64,000 nucleotides of DNA from Salmonella enterica subsp. arizonae. GTDB taxonomy: Bacteria > Pseudomonadota > Gammaproteobacteria > Enterobacterales > Enterobacteriaceae. The DNA is taken from assembly GCF_008692845.1 (NCBI RefSeq), contig NZ_VXJW01000004.1, positions 186,001-250,000 on the forward strand. The letters are read 5' to 3'. The notes under the pieces were generated by a model. That model saw only the letters and a list, made by a program, of their open reading frames with translations, had not been told where the DNA came from and did not search any database. This document shows, piece after piece, positions 11,362 through 22,938 of this stretch (position 1 is the first letter of the stretch; the number at the start of each line of letters is the position of its first letter). The position numbers and the translations under genes are program-made.

Positions 11362-11478
11362 CTGTTTTTCCCCTTATCGCCGCCTCTTTTTTGAATCTCA
11401 TCACAATCACCGCATTCCCTTTTTCCCTTTTACGTCGCGACGGCTACAGTAGTAACTCATCCGACCACATAACAATAA

Positions 11479-13518
<2,040 letters not shown>

Positions 13519-13523
13519 CGACT

Positions 13524-13612
13524 TTTGCCTGACGGCGCTACGCTTATCAAGCCTACGCCATCGCGCAGGTTGTAGGCCGGATAAGATGCGCAAGCGTCGC
13601 CATCCGCCGACA
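13524..13612. repeat. Paired REP elements (BIME) between fadH and rlmG
   Basis: GCCTGACGGCGCTACGCTTATC followed in inverted sense by GTAGGCCGGATAAGATGCGC and CGTCGCCATCCGCCG. Two head-to-head REP copies lie between convergent genes. Confidence 0.8.
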
Positions 13613-13624
13613 AACGCTTTCAAA

Positions 13625-14761
13625 TTATCGACGTCGTCCTAGCTTCACCGCTTTCAGAATGACAAATTTATTGTTGGTCGCTATCGTCGCGCAATTACCA
13701 AAAATCTTCTTCAACTTGTGGAAATAGTCCAGATGGCGGTTCGCCACAATATACAGTTCGCCGTTGATTTTCAGGCAGCGGCGGGCGTGATGGAACATCT
13801 CCCAGGCAATATTATCGGTCAGCGCATGTTTCTGGTGAAACGGCGGGTTGCAGAACACGGCGTTAAAACGGTACGGCTCCACGCCGGAAAGCGCATTGTT
13901 GATCATAAATTCGCAGCGTTCGAACGCCTCCGGCATGTTCGTTTCCACATTCAAACGGCTGGAATCTACCGCCATCGGCGATTCATCGACAAATACCACG
14001 TTCGCCTGCGGATTTTTCGCCAGTAAGCTCAGGCCAATCACCCCGTTGCCGCAGCCGAGATCGACAATCTCCCCGTCGAGGTTTTCCGGCAGATGCTGCA
14101 TAAAGAAGCGTGCGCCGATATCCAATCCGGTACGAGAAAATACATTCGCGTGGTTGTGAATCGTCCAGCCAGTATCTTCCAGTTTCCAGCTTAGCGTTTG
14201 CGGCGCAGCGGCCAGTTGCGGATTGCTGAAGGTACAGTTAATCAGACGCGCTTTCTTCCACGCCAGCGTCGTTGTGGTTGGACCCAGCACTTTTTCAAAC
14301 AGTTCCAGCGTAGAGGTATGAATATCACGCGCTTTCGCGCCAGCGATAATACGCGTTTGCGCCGTCACCACCTTACGCAAAGCGCGTAACTGCTGTTCCA
14401 GCAACGCCAGCGTTTTCGGTACTTTAATCAATACTATGCCCGGCGCCTGCGGGTAGTCAGCCGTACTGTCGAGAAACGTTACGCTGGACTCAGCGATGCC
14501 GTTATGGCGTAAATTCTCTCGCGTACCCAGTTCGCTTAAATATGAATCGCCAATACTGTATGGCGAATGCTCCGCCAGCGCGCAGCTTAGCGCGCCAAAC
14601 GTATCATTCAGGATCAGCACCGGGCCGCGAATTTCCGTCTCATCCAGTTGTTGCAGCAGATATTCATCGGCCGCCTCCCACGCCAGAAGCGGGTTAACAT
14701 CATCCGTTTGCGGAAAACGTTTCAGCGTCAGTGAACGGAAACCGTCGTCTACGTGGCTCAT
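13625..14761 (-). CDS. rlmG: 23S rRNA (guanine-1835-N2)-methyltransferase
   Basis: SAM-dependent enzyme that makes m2G1835 in 23S rRNA. 378 residues as in E. coli; the frame opens at 14821 but [16 protein letters not shown] at ATG 14761 has a CAGGAGG ribosome site. It is a duplicated methyltransferase fold. The inactive N-terminal copy helps bind RNA. The C-terminal copy has the SAM loop [13 protein letters not shown] and the catalytic [12 protein letters not shown] motif. The tail KAVKLGRRR is basic. Confidence 0.97.
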   Translation of the reverse strand: MSHVDDGFRSLTLKRFPQTDDVNPLLAWEAADEYLLQQLDETEIRGPVLILNDTFGALSCALAEHSPYSIGDSYLSELGTRENLRHNGIAESSVTFLDSTADYPQAPGIVLIKVPKTLALLEQQLRALRKVVTAQTRIIAGAKARDIHTSTLELFEKVLGPTTTTLAWKKARLINCTFSNPQLAAAPQTLSWKLEDTGWTIHNHANVFSRTGLDIGARFFMQHLPENLDGEIVDLGCGNGVIGLSLLAKNPQANVVFVDESPMAVDSSRLNVETNMPEAFERCEFMINNALSGVEPYRFNAVFCNPPFHQKHALTDNIAWEMFHHARRCLKINGELYIVANRHLDYFHKLKKIFGNCATIATNNKFVILKAVKLGRRR

Positions 14762-14846
14762 TGGGCCTCCTGAATGGTAAAATTGCGGCGTTATCCCTGA
14801 AAAGGGTGCGTGAGTATACACTTTTTATCAGCAACATGGAGCTTTG

Positions 14847-15338
14847 ATGACCTCACTACCTTACCTTCAGGGATATCCGGAACATCTCCTTGCCCAGGTG
14901 CGCGCTTTAATCGCCGGGCAGGGCCTGGGAACGATGCTGGAAAAACGCTATCCCGGCGCGCATGATTACGCCACTGACAAAGCGCTATATCACTATACTC
15001 AGGAGCTGAAAAGTCAGTTTCTACGCAACGCGCCGCCCATCAATAAAGTGATGTATGACAGCAAGATCCATGTGCTAAAAAATGCGCTGGGGCTGCATAC
15101 CGCCGTCTCGCGCGTTCAGGGCGGCAAACTCAAGGCAAAGGCGGAGATACGCGTCGCCACCGTGTTTCGCAACGCTCCGGAGCCGTTTCTGCGGATGATT
15201 GTGGTTCACGAACTGGCGCACCTGAAAGAAAAAGAGCATAACAAAGCGTTTTATCAGATCTGCTGCCATATGGAGCCGCAGTACCATCAACTGGAATTTG
15301 ATACCCGCCTGTGGCTGACGCATCAGGCGCTGGCGTAA
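14847..15338 (+). CDS. ygjP: YgjP, zinc metallohydrolase-like protein (reported UTP pyrophosphatase)
   Basis: 163 residues from ATG 14847 with GGAG seven bases upstream; a TTG three bases earlier is less likely. The zinc motif HELAHLKEKEHNKAF is the WLM/M48-like HExxH with the third ligand in EKEHN. Despite the peptidase fold, E. coli YgjP has been reported as a UTP pyrophosphatase; I recall this but cannot confirm it. It is about four residues shorter at the C-terminus than E. coli. E. coli places ygjQ next, which is absent here. Confidence 0.93.
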   Translation: MTSLPYLQGYPEHLLAQVRALIAGQGLGTMLEKRYPGAHDYATDKALYHYTQELKSQFLRNAPPINKVMYDSKIHVLKNALGLHTAVSRVQGGKLKAKAEIRVATVFRNAPEPFLRMIVVHELAHLKEKEHNKAFYQICCHMEPQYHQLEFDTRLWLTHQALA

Positions 15339-15364
15339 CTATTGGGACCGATAGCGCACACGGA

Positions 15365-15418
15365 TGCCCTTCTCGCCAGTAAAATGTCGGCGTGCGTCAC
15401 AGCGCACTGGCAAGGGCA
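15365..15418 (+). promoter_or_regulatory. Long stem-loop in the ygjR leader
   Basis: TGCCCTT + GCCAGT (15365-15371, 15375-15380) pair with ACTGGC + AAGGGCA (15406-15418): 13 paired bases with one three-base bulge, ending 34 bases before the ygjR ribosome site. There is no T run, so it is not a terminator of ygjP. Function is unknown. Confidence 0.5.
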
Positions 15419-15469
15419 GAAAGTCGTGCTACATTGACGAAAATCCCTTTCAGGAGTCCGTTGACGTTT

Positions 15470-16468
15470 ATGATACGTTTCTCTGTAATCGGTACTAACT
15501 GGATCACGCGCCAGTTTGTCGACGCCGCCCATGAAACCGGCAAGTTCAGGCTCACCGCCGTCTACTCCCGTAGCCTTGAGCAGGCACAATCTTTCGCCAA
15601 TGATTATCCCGTCGAGCATCTGTTTACCTCGCTGGAGGCGATGGCGCAAAGCGACGCGATAGAGGCGGTTTATATCGCCAGCCCGAACTCACTGCACTTC
15701 TCCCAGACGCAGCTCTTTTTGCAGCATAAAAAACATGTCATGTGCGAAAAGCCACTGACATCTAACTTGACGGAGGTTGATGCCGCTATCGCCTGCGCGC
15801 GCGATAATCAGCAGGTGCTGTTTGAAGCTTTTAAAACTGCCAACCTGCCTAATTTTCTGCTCCTGCGGGAATCGCTGCCGAAGATCGGCAGAATGCATAA
15901 GGCGTTGCTGAATTACTGCCAGTACTCCTCACGTTATCAGCGCTATCTGAACGGTGAAAACCCGAATACGTTTAATCCGGCCTTCTCCAGTGGTTCGATC
16001 ATGGATATTGGGTATTACTGTCTGGCTTCAGCGATCGTGCTATGGGGCGAGCCGCGCAGCGTTCAGGCGTCAGCGAATTTGTTGGAAAGCGGAGTGGATG
16101 CGCACGGCGTTGTGGTCATGGATTACGGCGATTTTAGCGTTACGCTACAGCATTCCAAAGTCAGCGACTCCGTATTGGCCAGCGAAATTCAGGGCGAGGC
16201 GGGATCTCTGGTGATTGAAAAGCTGTCGGAATGCCAGAAGGTGTGCTTTGCGCCGCGCGGCGCGCTGATGCAGGATCTAACTCAACCTCAGCATATTAAT
16301 ACCATGCTGTATGAAGCCGAGGCGTTCGCCCGTCTCATTGAGACTCACACCGTAGAACATCCGGGATTGTCGCTAAGTCGCGCCACAGCAAAATGGCTAA
16401 CAGAAATACGTCGTCAAACCGGGGTTATCTTTCCGGCGGACGATATGACGCATCCTCTTCCTGCGTAA
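15470..16468 (+). CDS. ygjR: Gfo/Idh/MocA-family NAD(P)-dependent oxidoreductase
   Basis: 332 residues starting MIRFSVIGTNWITRQF. The Rossmann domain opens with VIGTNWITRQF and carries the family signature MCEKPLTSNL near residue 90. The C-terminal alpha/beta domain includes GSIMDIGYYCL. AGGAG at 15452-15456 is 13 bases from ATG 15470 but only four from an in-frame TTG at 15461, so the start could be three codons longer. The substrate is unknown; members usually act on sugars or polyols. Confidence 0.93.
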   Translation: MIRFSVIGTNWITRQFVDAAHETGKFRLTAVYSRSLEQAQSFANDYPVEHLFTSLEAMAQSDAIEAVYIASPNSLHFSQTQLFLQHKKHVMCEKPLTSNLTEVDAAIACARDNQQVLFEAFKTANLPNFLLLRESLPKIGRMHKALLNYCQYSSRYQRYLNGENPNTFNPAFSSGSIMDIGYYCLASAIVLWGEPRSVQASANLLESGVDAHGVVVMDYGDFSVTLQHSKVSDSVLASEIQGEAGSLVIEKLSECQKVCFAPRGALMQDLTQPQHINTMLYEAEAFARLIETHTVEHPGLSLSRATAKWLTEIRRQTGVIFPADDMTHPLPA

Positions 16469-16532
16469 AATAATGTAAATTATATGTTACAGGTCATTGA
16501 CTCCAGGCGTGGCCTGTCATACTTTGTTACGC

Positions 16533-16735
16533 GCAAAGGGGAGTAACTTCATTGTCGGACGATCGTCATTACGATGTGTGCAAAACCACATCCGGTCACC
16601 GGGCAGCTATAAAGGAATACGTCAGCGTATTCCTTTATAGTTGTAAGTGAGACCTTGCCGAATGGCAAGGTCTATGCATAAAAGCAGCGGCTAATGTCAT
16701 TCGGCGTTAGCCGTTTTTTTTGCATGGGGAGAAAT
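16533..16735 (+). ncRNA. yybP-ykoY (Mn2+/pH-responsive) riboswitch leader of alx (PRE / SraF)
   Basis: The aptamer signature AAAGGGGAGTAAC begins at 16535 and GACCTTGCC and its partner GGCAAGGTCTATGC close the fold near 16652-16678. Between them is a long hairpin, TATAAAGGAATACG with CGTATTCCTTTATA (16610-16639). An intrinsic terminator follows, CGGCTAA (16688-16694) / TTAGCCG (16707-16713) and eight T, ending 16 bases before the alx ATG. In E. coli this leader (PRE) switches alx on at high pH and responds to Mn2+. Confidence 0.93.
16687..16721 (+). terminator. Riboswitch expression-platform terminator
   Basis: GCGGCTAA / TTAGCCG stem followed by T8. It lies inside the alx leader, so ligand or pH state decides read-through into alx. 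Confidence 0.88.
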
Positions 16736-16736
16736 A

Positions 16737-17705
16737 ATGAATACTGTCGGTACACCATTATTATGGGGTGGATTCACGGTTGTAGTGGTGATAATGCTAT
16801 CCATCGACCTGTTGTTGCAGGGGCGACGCGGCGCACATGCCATGTCGATGAAACAAGCGGCGGGATGGTCAATCCTGTGGGTAACGCTCTCTCTGCTGTT
16901 TAACGCCGCTTTCTGGTGGTATCTGGCTGAAACGCAAGGGCGCGAAGTCGCTGACCCTCAGGCATTGGCGTTCCTTACCGGCTATCTGATTGAGAAGTCG
17001 CTGGCCGTGGATAATGTCTTTGTCTGGCTGATGCTGTTTAGCTATTTCTCCGTCCCCCCGGCTCTGCAACGCCGGGTGCTGGTGTATGGGGTTCTTGGCG
17101 CGATCGTGTTGCGTACCATCATGATTTTTGCCGGTACCTGGCTCATCGCCCAGTTCGAATGGCTGCTGTACGTGTTCGGCGCCTTCCTGCTGTTTACCGG
17201 CGTAAAAATGGCGCTGGCGAAAGAAGACAAATCCGGCATTGGCGAAAAACCGATGGTGCGCTGGCTGCGTGGGCATCTGCGCATGACCGATACGATCGAG
17301 AACGAGCACTTTTTCGTACGCAAAAATGGCCTGCTGTATGCCACACCGTTGCTACTGGTACTGATTATGGTTGAGTTCAGCGATGTGATATTCGCCGTTG
17401 ACAGTATTCCGGCAATCTTTGCAGTCACCACCGACCCGTTCATCGTGCTGACCTCTAACCTGTTTGCTATCCTGGGTCTGCGTGCGATGTACTTCCTGCT
17501 GTCCGGCGTGGCGGAACGTTTCTCGATGCTGAAATATGGTCTGGCGGTCATTCTGGTCTTTATCGGCATTAAGATGCTGATCGTCGACTTCTACCATATT
17601 CCTATCGCGGTTTCGCTGGGCGTGGTGTTTGGTATTCTGACCATTACTTTGGTGATTAACGCTTGGGTTAACCATCAGCGCGATAAGAAACTGCGAGCGC
17701 AATAA
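16737..17705 (+). CDS. alx: TerC-family membrane protein Alx (manganese exporter candidate)
   Basis: 322 residues, about nine transmembrane segments. The TerC family acidic residues inside membrane helices are present in [12 protein letters not shown] and [19 protein letters not shown] 16737 has GGGGAG eight bases upstream. E. coli Alx is induced by alkaline pH and linked to Mn2+ export. It is controlled by the leader immediately upstream, with an intrinsic terminator after the gene. Confidence 0.95.
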   Translation: MNTVGTPLLWGGFTVVVVIMLSIDLLLQGRRGAHAMSMKQAAGWSILWVTLSLLFNAAFWWYLAETQGREVADPQALAFLTGYLIEKSLAVDNVFVWLMLFSYFSVPPALQRRVLVYGVLGAIVLRTIMIFAGTWLIAQFEWLLYVFGAFLLFTGVKMALAKEDKSGIGEKPMVRWLRGHLRMTDTIENEHFFVRKNGLLYATPLLLVLIMVEFSDVIFAVDSIPAIFAVTTDPFIVLTSNLFAILGLRAMYFLLSGVAERFSMLKYGLAVILVFIGIKMLIVDFYHIPIAVSLGVVFGILTITLVINAWVNHQRDKKLRAQ

Positions 17706-17736
17706 GCTTTTATCGGAACAAACCTCTCTGTCATTA

Positions 17737-17769
17737 ACGCCCGGCGGCGCATACCCGTTGGGCTTTTTT
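17737..17769 (+). terminator. Terminator of alx
   Basis: GCCC (17739-17742) with GGGC (17760-17763), a GC-rich interior and a T6 tail. Confidence 0.7.
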
Positions 17770-17958
17770 GTTTAACATGTCACAATACTGTTAATATAAA
17801 GTTATAAAATATGATCGCAGCAAAAAATCCAGGATATTTCGCTTCCCGAACCTTCAACTTTCCTTATACTCAACCAGGCAAACACTTTGTTACATCCTGA
17901 AAGATGCGCCGTAAGAGCGTGCAGGGGATGAACAGCAACACAATACAAGGAATATGAA

Positions 17959-19203
17959 ATGGCTACGCAACGTGCATCAGGGCTACTGCAGCGTTTAGCG
18001 CAGGGCAGCCTGGTTAAACAAATTTTAGTGGGTCTGGTACTGGGGATTTTACTGGCATGGGTCTCTAAGCCTGCGGCGGAAGCGGTTGGCTTGCTGGGCA
18101 CCCTGTTCGTCGGCGCCTTGAAAGCGGTCGCCCCCATTCTGGTGCTGATGCTGGTGATGGCCTCAATCGCCAACCACCAGCACGGTCAAAAAACCAATAT
18201 CCGCCCGATTCTCTTTCTTTATCTGTTAGGCACCTTTTCAGCCGCGCTGGCGGCCGTCGTGTTCAGCTTCGCCTTCCCTTCAACGCTGCACCTGTCCAGT
18301 AGCGCCCAGGATATTGTGCCGCCGTCCGGAATTGTAGAAGTCCTGCGTGGTCTGCTGATAAGTATGGTGTCAAACCCTATCGACGCGCTGCTGAATGCGA
18401 ATTATATCGGGATCCTGGTCTGGGCCGTCGGTCTGGGGTTTGCCCTGCGTCATGGCAATGAGACCACGAAGAACCTCGTGAACGATATGTCCAACGCCGT
18501 GACCTTTATGGTCAAACTGGTGATCCGTTTCGCGCCAGTCGGTATTTTTGGTCTGGTTTCATCAACGCTTGCAACCACCGGTTTCTCCACTCTGTGGGGC
18601 TATGCGCACCTGCTGGTGGTCCTGATTGGCTGTATGCTGCTGGTCGCGCTGGTGGTCAACCCGCTATTGGTATTCTGGAAGATTCGTCGTAACCCTTACC
18701 CGCTGGTATTCGCCTGCCTGCGTGAAAGCGGTGTTTATGCCTTCTTTACCCGCAGTTCTGCCGCCAATATTCCGGTGAATATGGCGTTGTGCGAAAAACT
18801 GAATCTGGACAGGGATACCTACTCCGTTTCCATTCCGCTGGGCGCCACCATCAATATGGCTGGCGCGGCAATTACCATTACAGTTCTGACGTTAGCGGCA
18901 GTCCATACGTTAGGCGTACCGGTGGATCTGCCCACAGCGCTGCTGTTGAGCGTGGTGGCGTCGCTGTGCGCTTGCGGCGCCTCCGGCGTGGCAGGCGGTT
19001 CATTGCTGCTGATCCCGCTGGCGTGCAACATGTTTGGCATCCCGAACGATATCGCAATGCAGGTAGTTGCGGTCGGCTTTATCATCGGCGTATTGCAGGA
19101 TTCGTGTGAAACGGCGCTGAACTCATCTACCGATGTTCTGTTCACCGCGGCAGCCTGCCAGGCAGAGGACGAACGTCTGGCGAACAATGCCTTGCGTAGC
19201 TAA
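17959..19203 (+). CDS. sstT: Sodium/serine-threonine symporter
   Basis: Inner-membrane transporter of the dicarboxylate/amino acid:cation symporter family, importing L-serine and L-threonine with Na+. 414 residues, identical in length to E. coli. ATG 17959 follows AAGGAAT. Motifs of the re-entrant loops are visible: [16 protein letters not shown] and the helical [32 protein letters not shown] is near the C-terminus. Its substrates are those broken down by the tdc operon 20 kb downstream. Confidence 0.97.
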   Translation: MATQRASGLLQRLAQGSLVKQILVGLVLGILLAWVSKPAAEAVGLLGTLFVGALKAVAPILVLMLVMASIANHQHGQKTNIRPILFLYLLGTFSAALAAVVFSFAFPSTLHLSSSAQDIVPPSGIVEVLRGLLISMVSNPIDALLNANYIGILVWAVGLGFALRHGNETTKNLVNDMSNAVTFMVKLVIRFAPVGIFGLVSSTLATTGFSTLWGYAHLLVVLIGCMLLVALVVNPLLVFWKIRRNPYPLVFACLRESGVYAFFTRSSAANIPVNMALCEKLNLDRDTYSVSIPLGATINMAGAAITITVLTLAAVHTLGVPVDLPTALLLSVVASLCACGASGVAGGSLLLIPLACNMFGIPNDIAMQVVAVGFIIGVLQDSCETALNSSTDVLFTAAACQAEDERLANNALRS

Positions 19204-19213
19204 GTTATTATTG

Positions 19214-19306
19214 ATGCCGGAGGCGCTACGCTTATCCGGCCTACGTTCGAAACATGGTTAATCCTGGCCGGATAAGACGCTAAAGCATCTTATCCGGCCT
19301 TTTTTA
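19214..19306 (+). terminator. REP pair and terminator-like hairpin after sstT
   Basis: A REP copy (GCCGGAGGCGCTACGCTTAT) is followed by an 11-bp perfect stem GGCCGGATAAG (19266-19276) / CTTATCCGGCC (19289-19299) with a T run to 19306. Confidence 0.85.
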
Positions 19307-20084
19307 TCGCGTAACGCCACGCTTAAAGATTGCCAGATCTGGCTCGCCATTGGTAATGTTCGCCTTTCAGCCAGATGCCATACAGATTCTTAAAACGGTA
19401 ATTTGCGGCAACCTGTTACGCCGGTAAATAGCCATTGTTGAGGTAGCGTTAACCACGCAAGACTCTGCGTTGGCCGCCATTGTCGATAAGAAGTGGGCAC
19501 AACGCATCCACAACCTTTTTTAGAAAAAATTGCACACACATTGACTTGCGCACGGTTGACAACTGGTGCAACAACCACGACCAGATCCTGCGCGCTGATA
19601 CGTAAAGATCCTCACGCCGCTAAAGTGACGATGGGGCAGCATCTGGAGAACACGAAACAGATGTTATTTAATGAAACCAGTGATGATTTTGAATTTAACG
19701 CCAACCGCTATCTTTTTGCCGAAAATCCGGTTGTACACCTTGATATCGCCTCTGGCGGCGTAAAATGACGTCTGCTGCGGCGCTCGGTAAGCGTAAAGTA
19801 TAAAATGTCAGTCTGTGTAAATCCTCTCGCCACCCTCCTTTGCGATAAGCAAAATCAAAGCTCAACGACGCATAATTTCTATAACGGACTTCGTTGACCT
19901 TTGTTACAATTAGATGCATTTGAATTTTTGTGTGTTAGTGCTTGCTTACTTCACAACTTAACAAGGAATAGTTCAGGTCGCGAATTTGCCGTTTCCGCAA
20001 CGCTGATAAAAACTCCACCTCTGTTGCGGTAGTGCAAACCTCAGATTACCGGCGTGACGTTAACCGATTCCCCAGGAATACTGA
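19307..20084. other. Unassigned interval between sstT and yqjA, possible gene remnants
   Basis: E. coli has ygjV, uxaA, uxaC, exuT and exuR here; none is present. Two stretches read like protein but are not intact genes. One is a minus-strand tail at about 19326-19412 ([17 protein letters not shown], then stop). The other is a plus-strand stretch ending at 19768 ([15 protein letters not shown] from 19630), continuous with an upstream frame to 19493 but with no ribosome site. I recognise neither. The final 300 bases are the yqjA leader. Confidence 0.4.
19493..19768 (+). pseudogene. Unrecognised 91-codon frame, probable gene remnant
   Basis: The ATG at 19493 lacks a ribosome site and the first 40 residues are Thr/Arg-rich with no resemblance to a fold. 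The last 45 residues have normal composition ([20 protein letters not shown]). A different frame across 19540-19600 also reads plausibly ([18 protein letters not shown]), suggesting a frameshifted relic. Could also be a short orphan gene. Confidence 0.3.
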
Positions 20085-20747
20085 ATGGAACTACTGACTC
20101 AATTGCTGAATGCCCTGTGGGCTCAGGACTTTGAAACACTTGCTAATCCTTCCATGATTGGCATGTTGTATTTTGTGTTATTTATGATTTTGTTCCTGGA
20201 AAATGGCTTGCTCCCTGCCGCCTTTTTACCTGGCGACAGCCTGTTGATCCTGGTCGGCGTTCTGATCGCTAAAGGCGCGATGGGCTTTCCACAAACCATT
20301 TTACTGCTTACCGTCGCTGCCAGCCTGGGCTGCTGGGTCAGCTATATTCAGGGCCGCTGGCTTGGGAATACCCGTACCGTGCAAAACTGGCTTTCTCATC
20401 TCCCCGCGCATTACCATCAACGCGCCCACCACCTTTTTCATAAACACGGTCTGTCGGCATTATTGATAGGCCGTTTTATCGCATTTGTCAGAACGCTACT
20501 GCCCACCATTGCCGGCATATCCGGGCTGAATAACGCGCGCTTTCAGTTCTTTAACTGGATGAGCGGCTTGTTATGGGTGCTTATTCTGACGTCGCTGGGC
20601 TATCTGCTGGGCAAAACGCCTGTCTTTATGAAGTATGAAGATCAGTTAATGTCATATCTGATGCTATTGCCCGTGGTACTGCTCTTTTTTGGCCTGGCGG
20701 GTTCTCTGGTCATGCTGTGGAAAAAGAAATATGGGGGCCGGGGATAA
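20085..20747 (+). CDS. yqjA: DedA-family inner membrane protein YqjA
   Basis: 220 residues, same as E. coli. DedA proteins support membrane energetics and are thought to flip lipid carriers; YqjA is needed for growth at alkaline pH. The membrane-embedded acidic residues are in [19 protein letters not shown]. The conserved arginines are in [22 protein letters not shown]. Three bases separate its stop from mzrA, so the two are co-transcribed. Cpx regulation is reported in E. coli; I found no clean CpxR box by eye. Confidence 0.96.
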   Translation: MELLTQLLNALWAQDFETLANPSMIGMLYFVLFMILFLENGLLPAAFLPGDSLLILVGVLIAKGAMGFPQTILLLTVAASLGCWVSYIQGRWLGNTRTVQNWLSHLPAHYHQRAHHLFHKHGLSALLIGRFIAFVRTLLPTIAGISGLNNARFQFFNWMSGLLWVLILTSLGYLLGKTPVFMKYEDQLMSYLMLLPVVLLFFGLAGSLVMLWKKKYGGRG

Positions 20748-20750
20748 CTT

Positions 20751-21134
20751 ATGCTTAAACCACGCATAACTGCCCGACAGTTCATTTGGATCAGCGCTTT
20801 TCTACTGATGCTGACCGTACTCATGGTAGCGTGGTCAACTCTGCGCCAGCAGGAGTCGACACTGGCCATTCGCGCGGTTAACCAGGGCGCCAGTATTCCA
20901 GACGGTTTTTCAGTTCTGCATCATCTGGATGCGAACGGCATTCATTTTAAAAGCATTACACCTAAGAATGACATGCTGCTCATTACATTCGATTCCCCTA
21001 CGCAAAGCGCCGCAGCGAAAGCGGTACTTGATCAAACGCTGCCACACGGTTATGTCGTCGCTCAGCAGGACGATGACAACGAAGCGGTACAGTGGCTATC
21101 TCGCTTACGGGAAAACTCACACCGCTTTGGCTAA
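20751..21134 (+). CDS. mzrA: Modulator of EnvZ/OmpR, MzrA
   Basis: 127-residue bitopic inner-membrane protein with one N-terminal transmembrane helix (about residues 12-31) and a periplasmic domain. In E. coli it binds the sensor kinase EnvZ and links the Cpx and OmpR responses. It follows yqjA by three bases. Residues SIPDGFSVLHHLDANGIHFKS lie in the conserved periplasmic part. Confidence 0.94.
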   Translation: MLKPRITARQFIWISAFLLMLTVLMVAWSTLRQQESTLAIRAVNQGASIPDGFSVLHHLDANGIHFKSITPKNDMLLITFDSPTQSAAAKAVLDQTLPHGYVVAQQDDDNEAVQWLSRLRENSHRFG

Positions 21135-21278
21135 TCTCCAGGAATCCGAATCATATCACTCACTTTGGTGATTTCGTTGTTTAATGACTATGATTAATAA
21201 ATTGGTGTTTAGCCCACCACGTTATTATCGGGATCACCGCCCCGGACAATGGGTTCGAACATAAGGGAAAGTTCAGGA

Positions 21279-21647
21279 ATGAAATACCGTATCGCTTTGG
21301 CTATTACACTTTTCACGCTTAGCGCAGGCAGCTACGCTAATACGCTTTGTCCGGAAAAAGAGCAGGATATACAAAAAGAAATTAGCTACGCTGAAAAGCA
21401 CAATAATCAGCGCCGTATCGAGGGTCTGAACAAGGCGCTCAGCGAAGTACGCGCCAATTGTACTGACAGCAAGCTGCGCGCCGAGCATCAGAAAAAGATC
21501 GCCGAACAAAAAGAGGAAATAGCCGAACGCCAACGTGATTTAGCCGAGGCAAAAGCAAAAGGCGATGCGGATAAAATAAACAAACGTGAACGTAAGCTGG
21601 CCGAGGCTCAGGACGAGCTAAAAAAACTTGAGGCCAGAGACTATTAA
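21279..21647 (+). CDS. yqjC: DUF1090 periplasmic protein YqjC
   Basis: 122 residues from MKYRIALAITLFT at ATG 21279 (AGGA just upstream); the earlier ATG at 21249 would bury the signal peptide. Signal peptide residues 1-20, cleaved after SYA. The mature part is almost entirely charged helix (KIAEQKEEIAERQRDLAEAK), a coiled coil, with two conserved cysteines near the N-terminal half. Function is unknown. Head of the yqjCDEK group. Confidence 0.93.
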   Translation: MKYRIALAITLFTLSAGSYANTLCPEKEQDIQKEISYAEKHNNQRRIEGLNKALSEVRANCTDSKLRAEHQKKIAEQKEEIAERQRDLAEAKAKGDADKINKRERKLAEAQDELKKLEARDY

Positions 21648-21688
21648 GTTAATACCGAATGTAAATACTCACTCACCTGGAGAAAACT

Positions 21689-21994
21689 ATGTCGAAAGAT
21701 AACACTACGGAACATCTGCGCGCTGAGTTGAAATCCCTGACCGATACGCTTGAAGAAGTGCTGAGCTCTTCGGGCGAAAAGTCGAAAGAAGAGTTGAGTA
21801 AGATTCGTAGCAAAGCCGAACGCGCGCTGAAAGAAAGCCGTTACCGCCTGGGCGAAACGGGCGATGTGATTGCCAATCAGACTCGCGTTGCCGCCACCCG
21901 CGCTGATGATTATGTGCGCGAAAATCCCTGGACGAGCGTAGGCATTGGCGCCGCTGTCGGTCTGGTGTTGGGCGTACTTCTGACGCGTCGTTAA
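21689..21994 (+). CDS. yqjD: Ribosome-associated membrane-anchored protein YqjD
   Basis: 101 residues, ElaB/YqjD/DUF883 family. A soluble helical N-terminal part is followed by the conserved ENPWTSVGIGAAVGLVLGVL tail, a single C-terminal transmembrane helix ending RR. In E. coli it tethers ribosomes to the inner membrane in stationary phase under RpoS. The next gene starts two bases after its stop. Confidence 0.95.
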   Translation: MSKDNTTEHLRAELKSLTDTLEEVLSSSGEKSKEELSKIRSKAERALKESRYRLGETGDVIANQTRVAATRADDYVRENPWTSVGIGAAVGLVLGVLLTRR

Positions 21995-21996
21995 TT

Positions 21997-22395
21997 ATGG
22001 CGGACTCTCGACAGGCACAAGGACCAGGCAAAAGCGTACTGGGTATCGGGCAGCGGATTGTAACCATTATCGTTGAAATGGTGGAAACCCGACTGCGACT
22101 GGCGGTAGTGGAACTGGAAGAAGAGAAAGCGAACCTCTTTCAGTTGTTGCTGATGGTAGGTCTTACCATGCTTTTCGCTGCGTTTGGCTTAATGAGCCTG
22201 ATGGTGCTGGTCATCTGGGCTATCGATCCTCAGTACCGTTTGAACGCCATGATCGCTACCACCGTTGTGCTATTAGTGCTTGCGCTGATCGGCGGCATCT
22301 GGACTTTGCGTAAAGCGCGTCAGTCCACGTTGTTGCGCCATACGCGGCATGAACTGGCTAACGATCGGAAAATTCTGGAGGACGATCAGTCGTGA
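21997..22395 (+). CDS. yqjE: Phage-holin-III-like membrane protein YqjE
   Basis: 132 residues with two hydrophobic helices (LFQLLLMVGLTMLFAAFGL; MIATTVVLLVLALIGGIW) flanked by charged segments. DUF1469 family, function unknown. It is coupled to yqjD (two-base gap) and overlaps yqjK by four bases. Confidence 0.94.
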   Translation: MADSRQAQGPGKSVLGIGQRIVTIIVEMVETRLRLAVVELEEEKANLFQLLLMVGLTMLFAAFGLMSLMVLVIWAIDPQYRLNAMIATTVVLLVLALIGGIWTLRKARQSTLLRHTRHELANDRKILEDDQS

Positions 22396-22691
22396 GCAGC
22401 AAAGGCGAACGCGAAAAACGTAAAGCGCTGCTTCTCAGCCAGATCCAGCAGCAACGGCTGGATCTGGCTGCCAGCCGTCGCGACTGGCTGGAGACCACCG
22501 GCGCTTACGATCGCGGCTGGAATACGGTGTTAAGCCTGCGCTCCTGGGCGCTGGTCGGTAGCAGCGTAATGGCTATCTGGACCATACGTCATCCTAATAT
22601 GCTGGTACGCTGGGCGAAACGCGGCTTGGGTATCTGGAGCGCATGGCGCCTGGTAAAAAATACTCTCCGTCAACAGCAACTCCGCAGTTAA
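22392..22691 (+). CDS. yqjK: YqjK-like protein
   Basis: 99 residues from GTG 22392, which overlaps the yqjE stop (GTGA), a translational coupling arrangement. The N-terminal half is charged and helical (EREKRKALLLSQIQQQRLDLA). One weak membrane helix follows (SWALVGSSVMAIWTI). No known function; conserved with yqjD and yqjE. Confidence 0.92.
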   Translation: MSSKGEREKRKALLLSQIQQQRLDLAASRRDWLETTGAYDRGWNTVLSLRSWALVGSSVMAIWTIRHPNMLVRWAKRGLGIWSAWRLVKNTLRQQQLRS

Positions 22692-22938
22692 CGTCTTTCT
22701 TTTATAGCATCGCGCTATCCGGCTATCATCCGTTGATATCTGATAGCGCGATACTTTTCAGGTATATTACCGCCTTATCCATCAATCAAATTTTTTGAGA
22801 AAATTTTGCAATTTTACTTGCTAACAATTCCTGCACGTCACGTTTATGATTCTCTCCAGCGATAGCAATGACGCGCTACGCCGCGCCATTGCTAATGAAA
22901 ATAACAGCAGCAGTCGAAGCGGCCTCCTGGAGAGTAAC

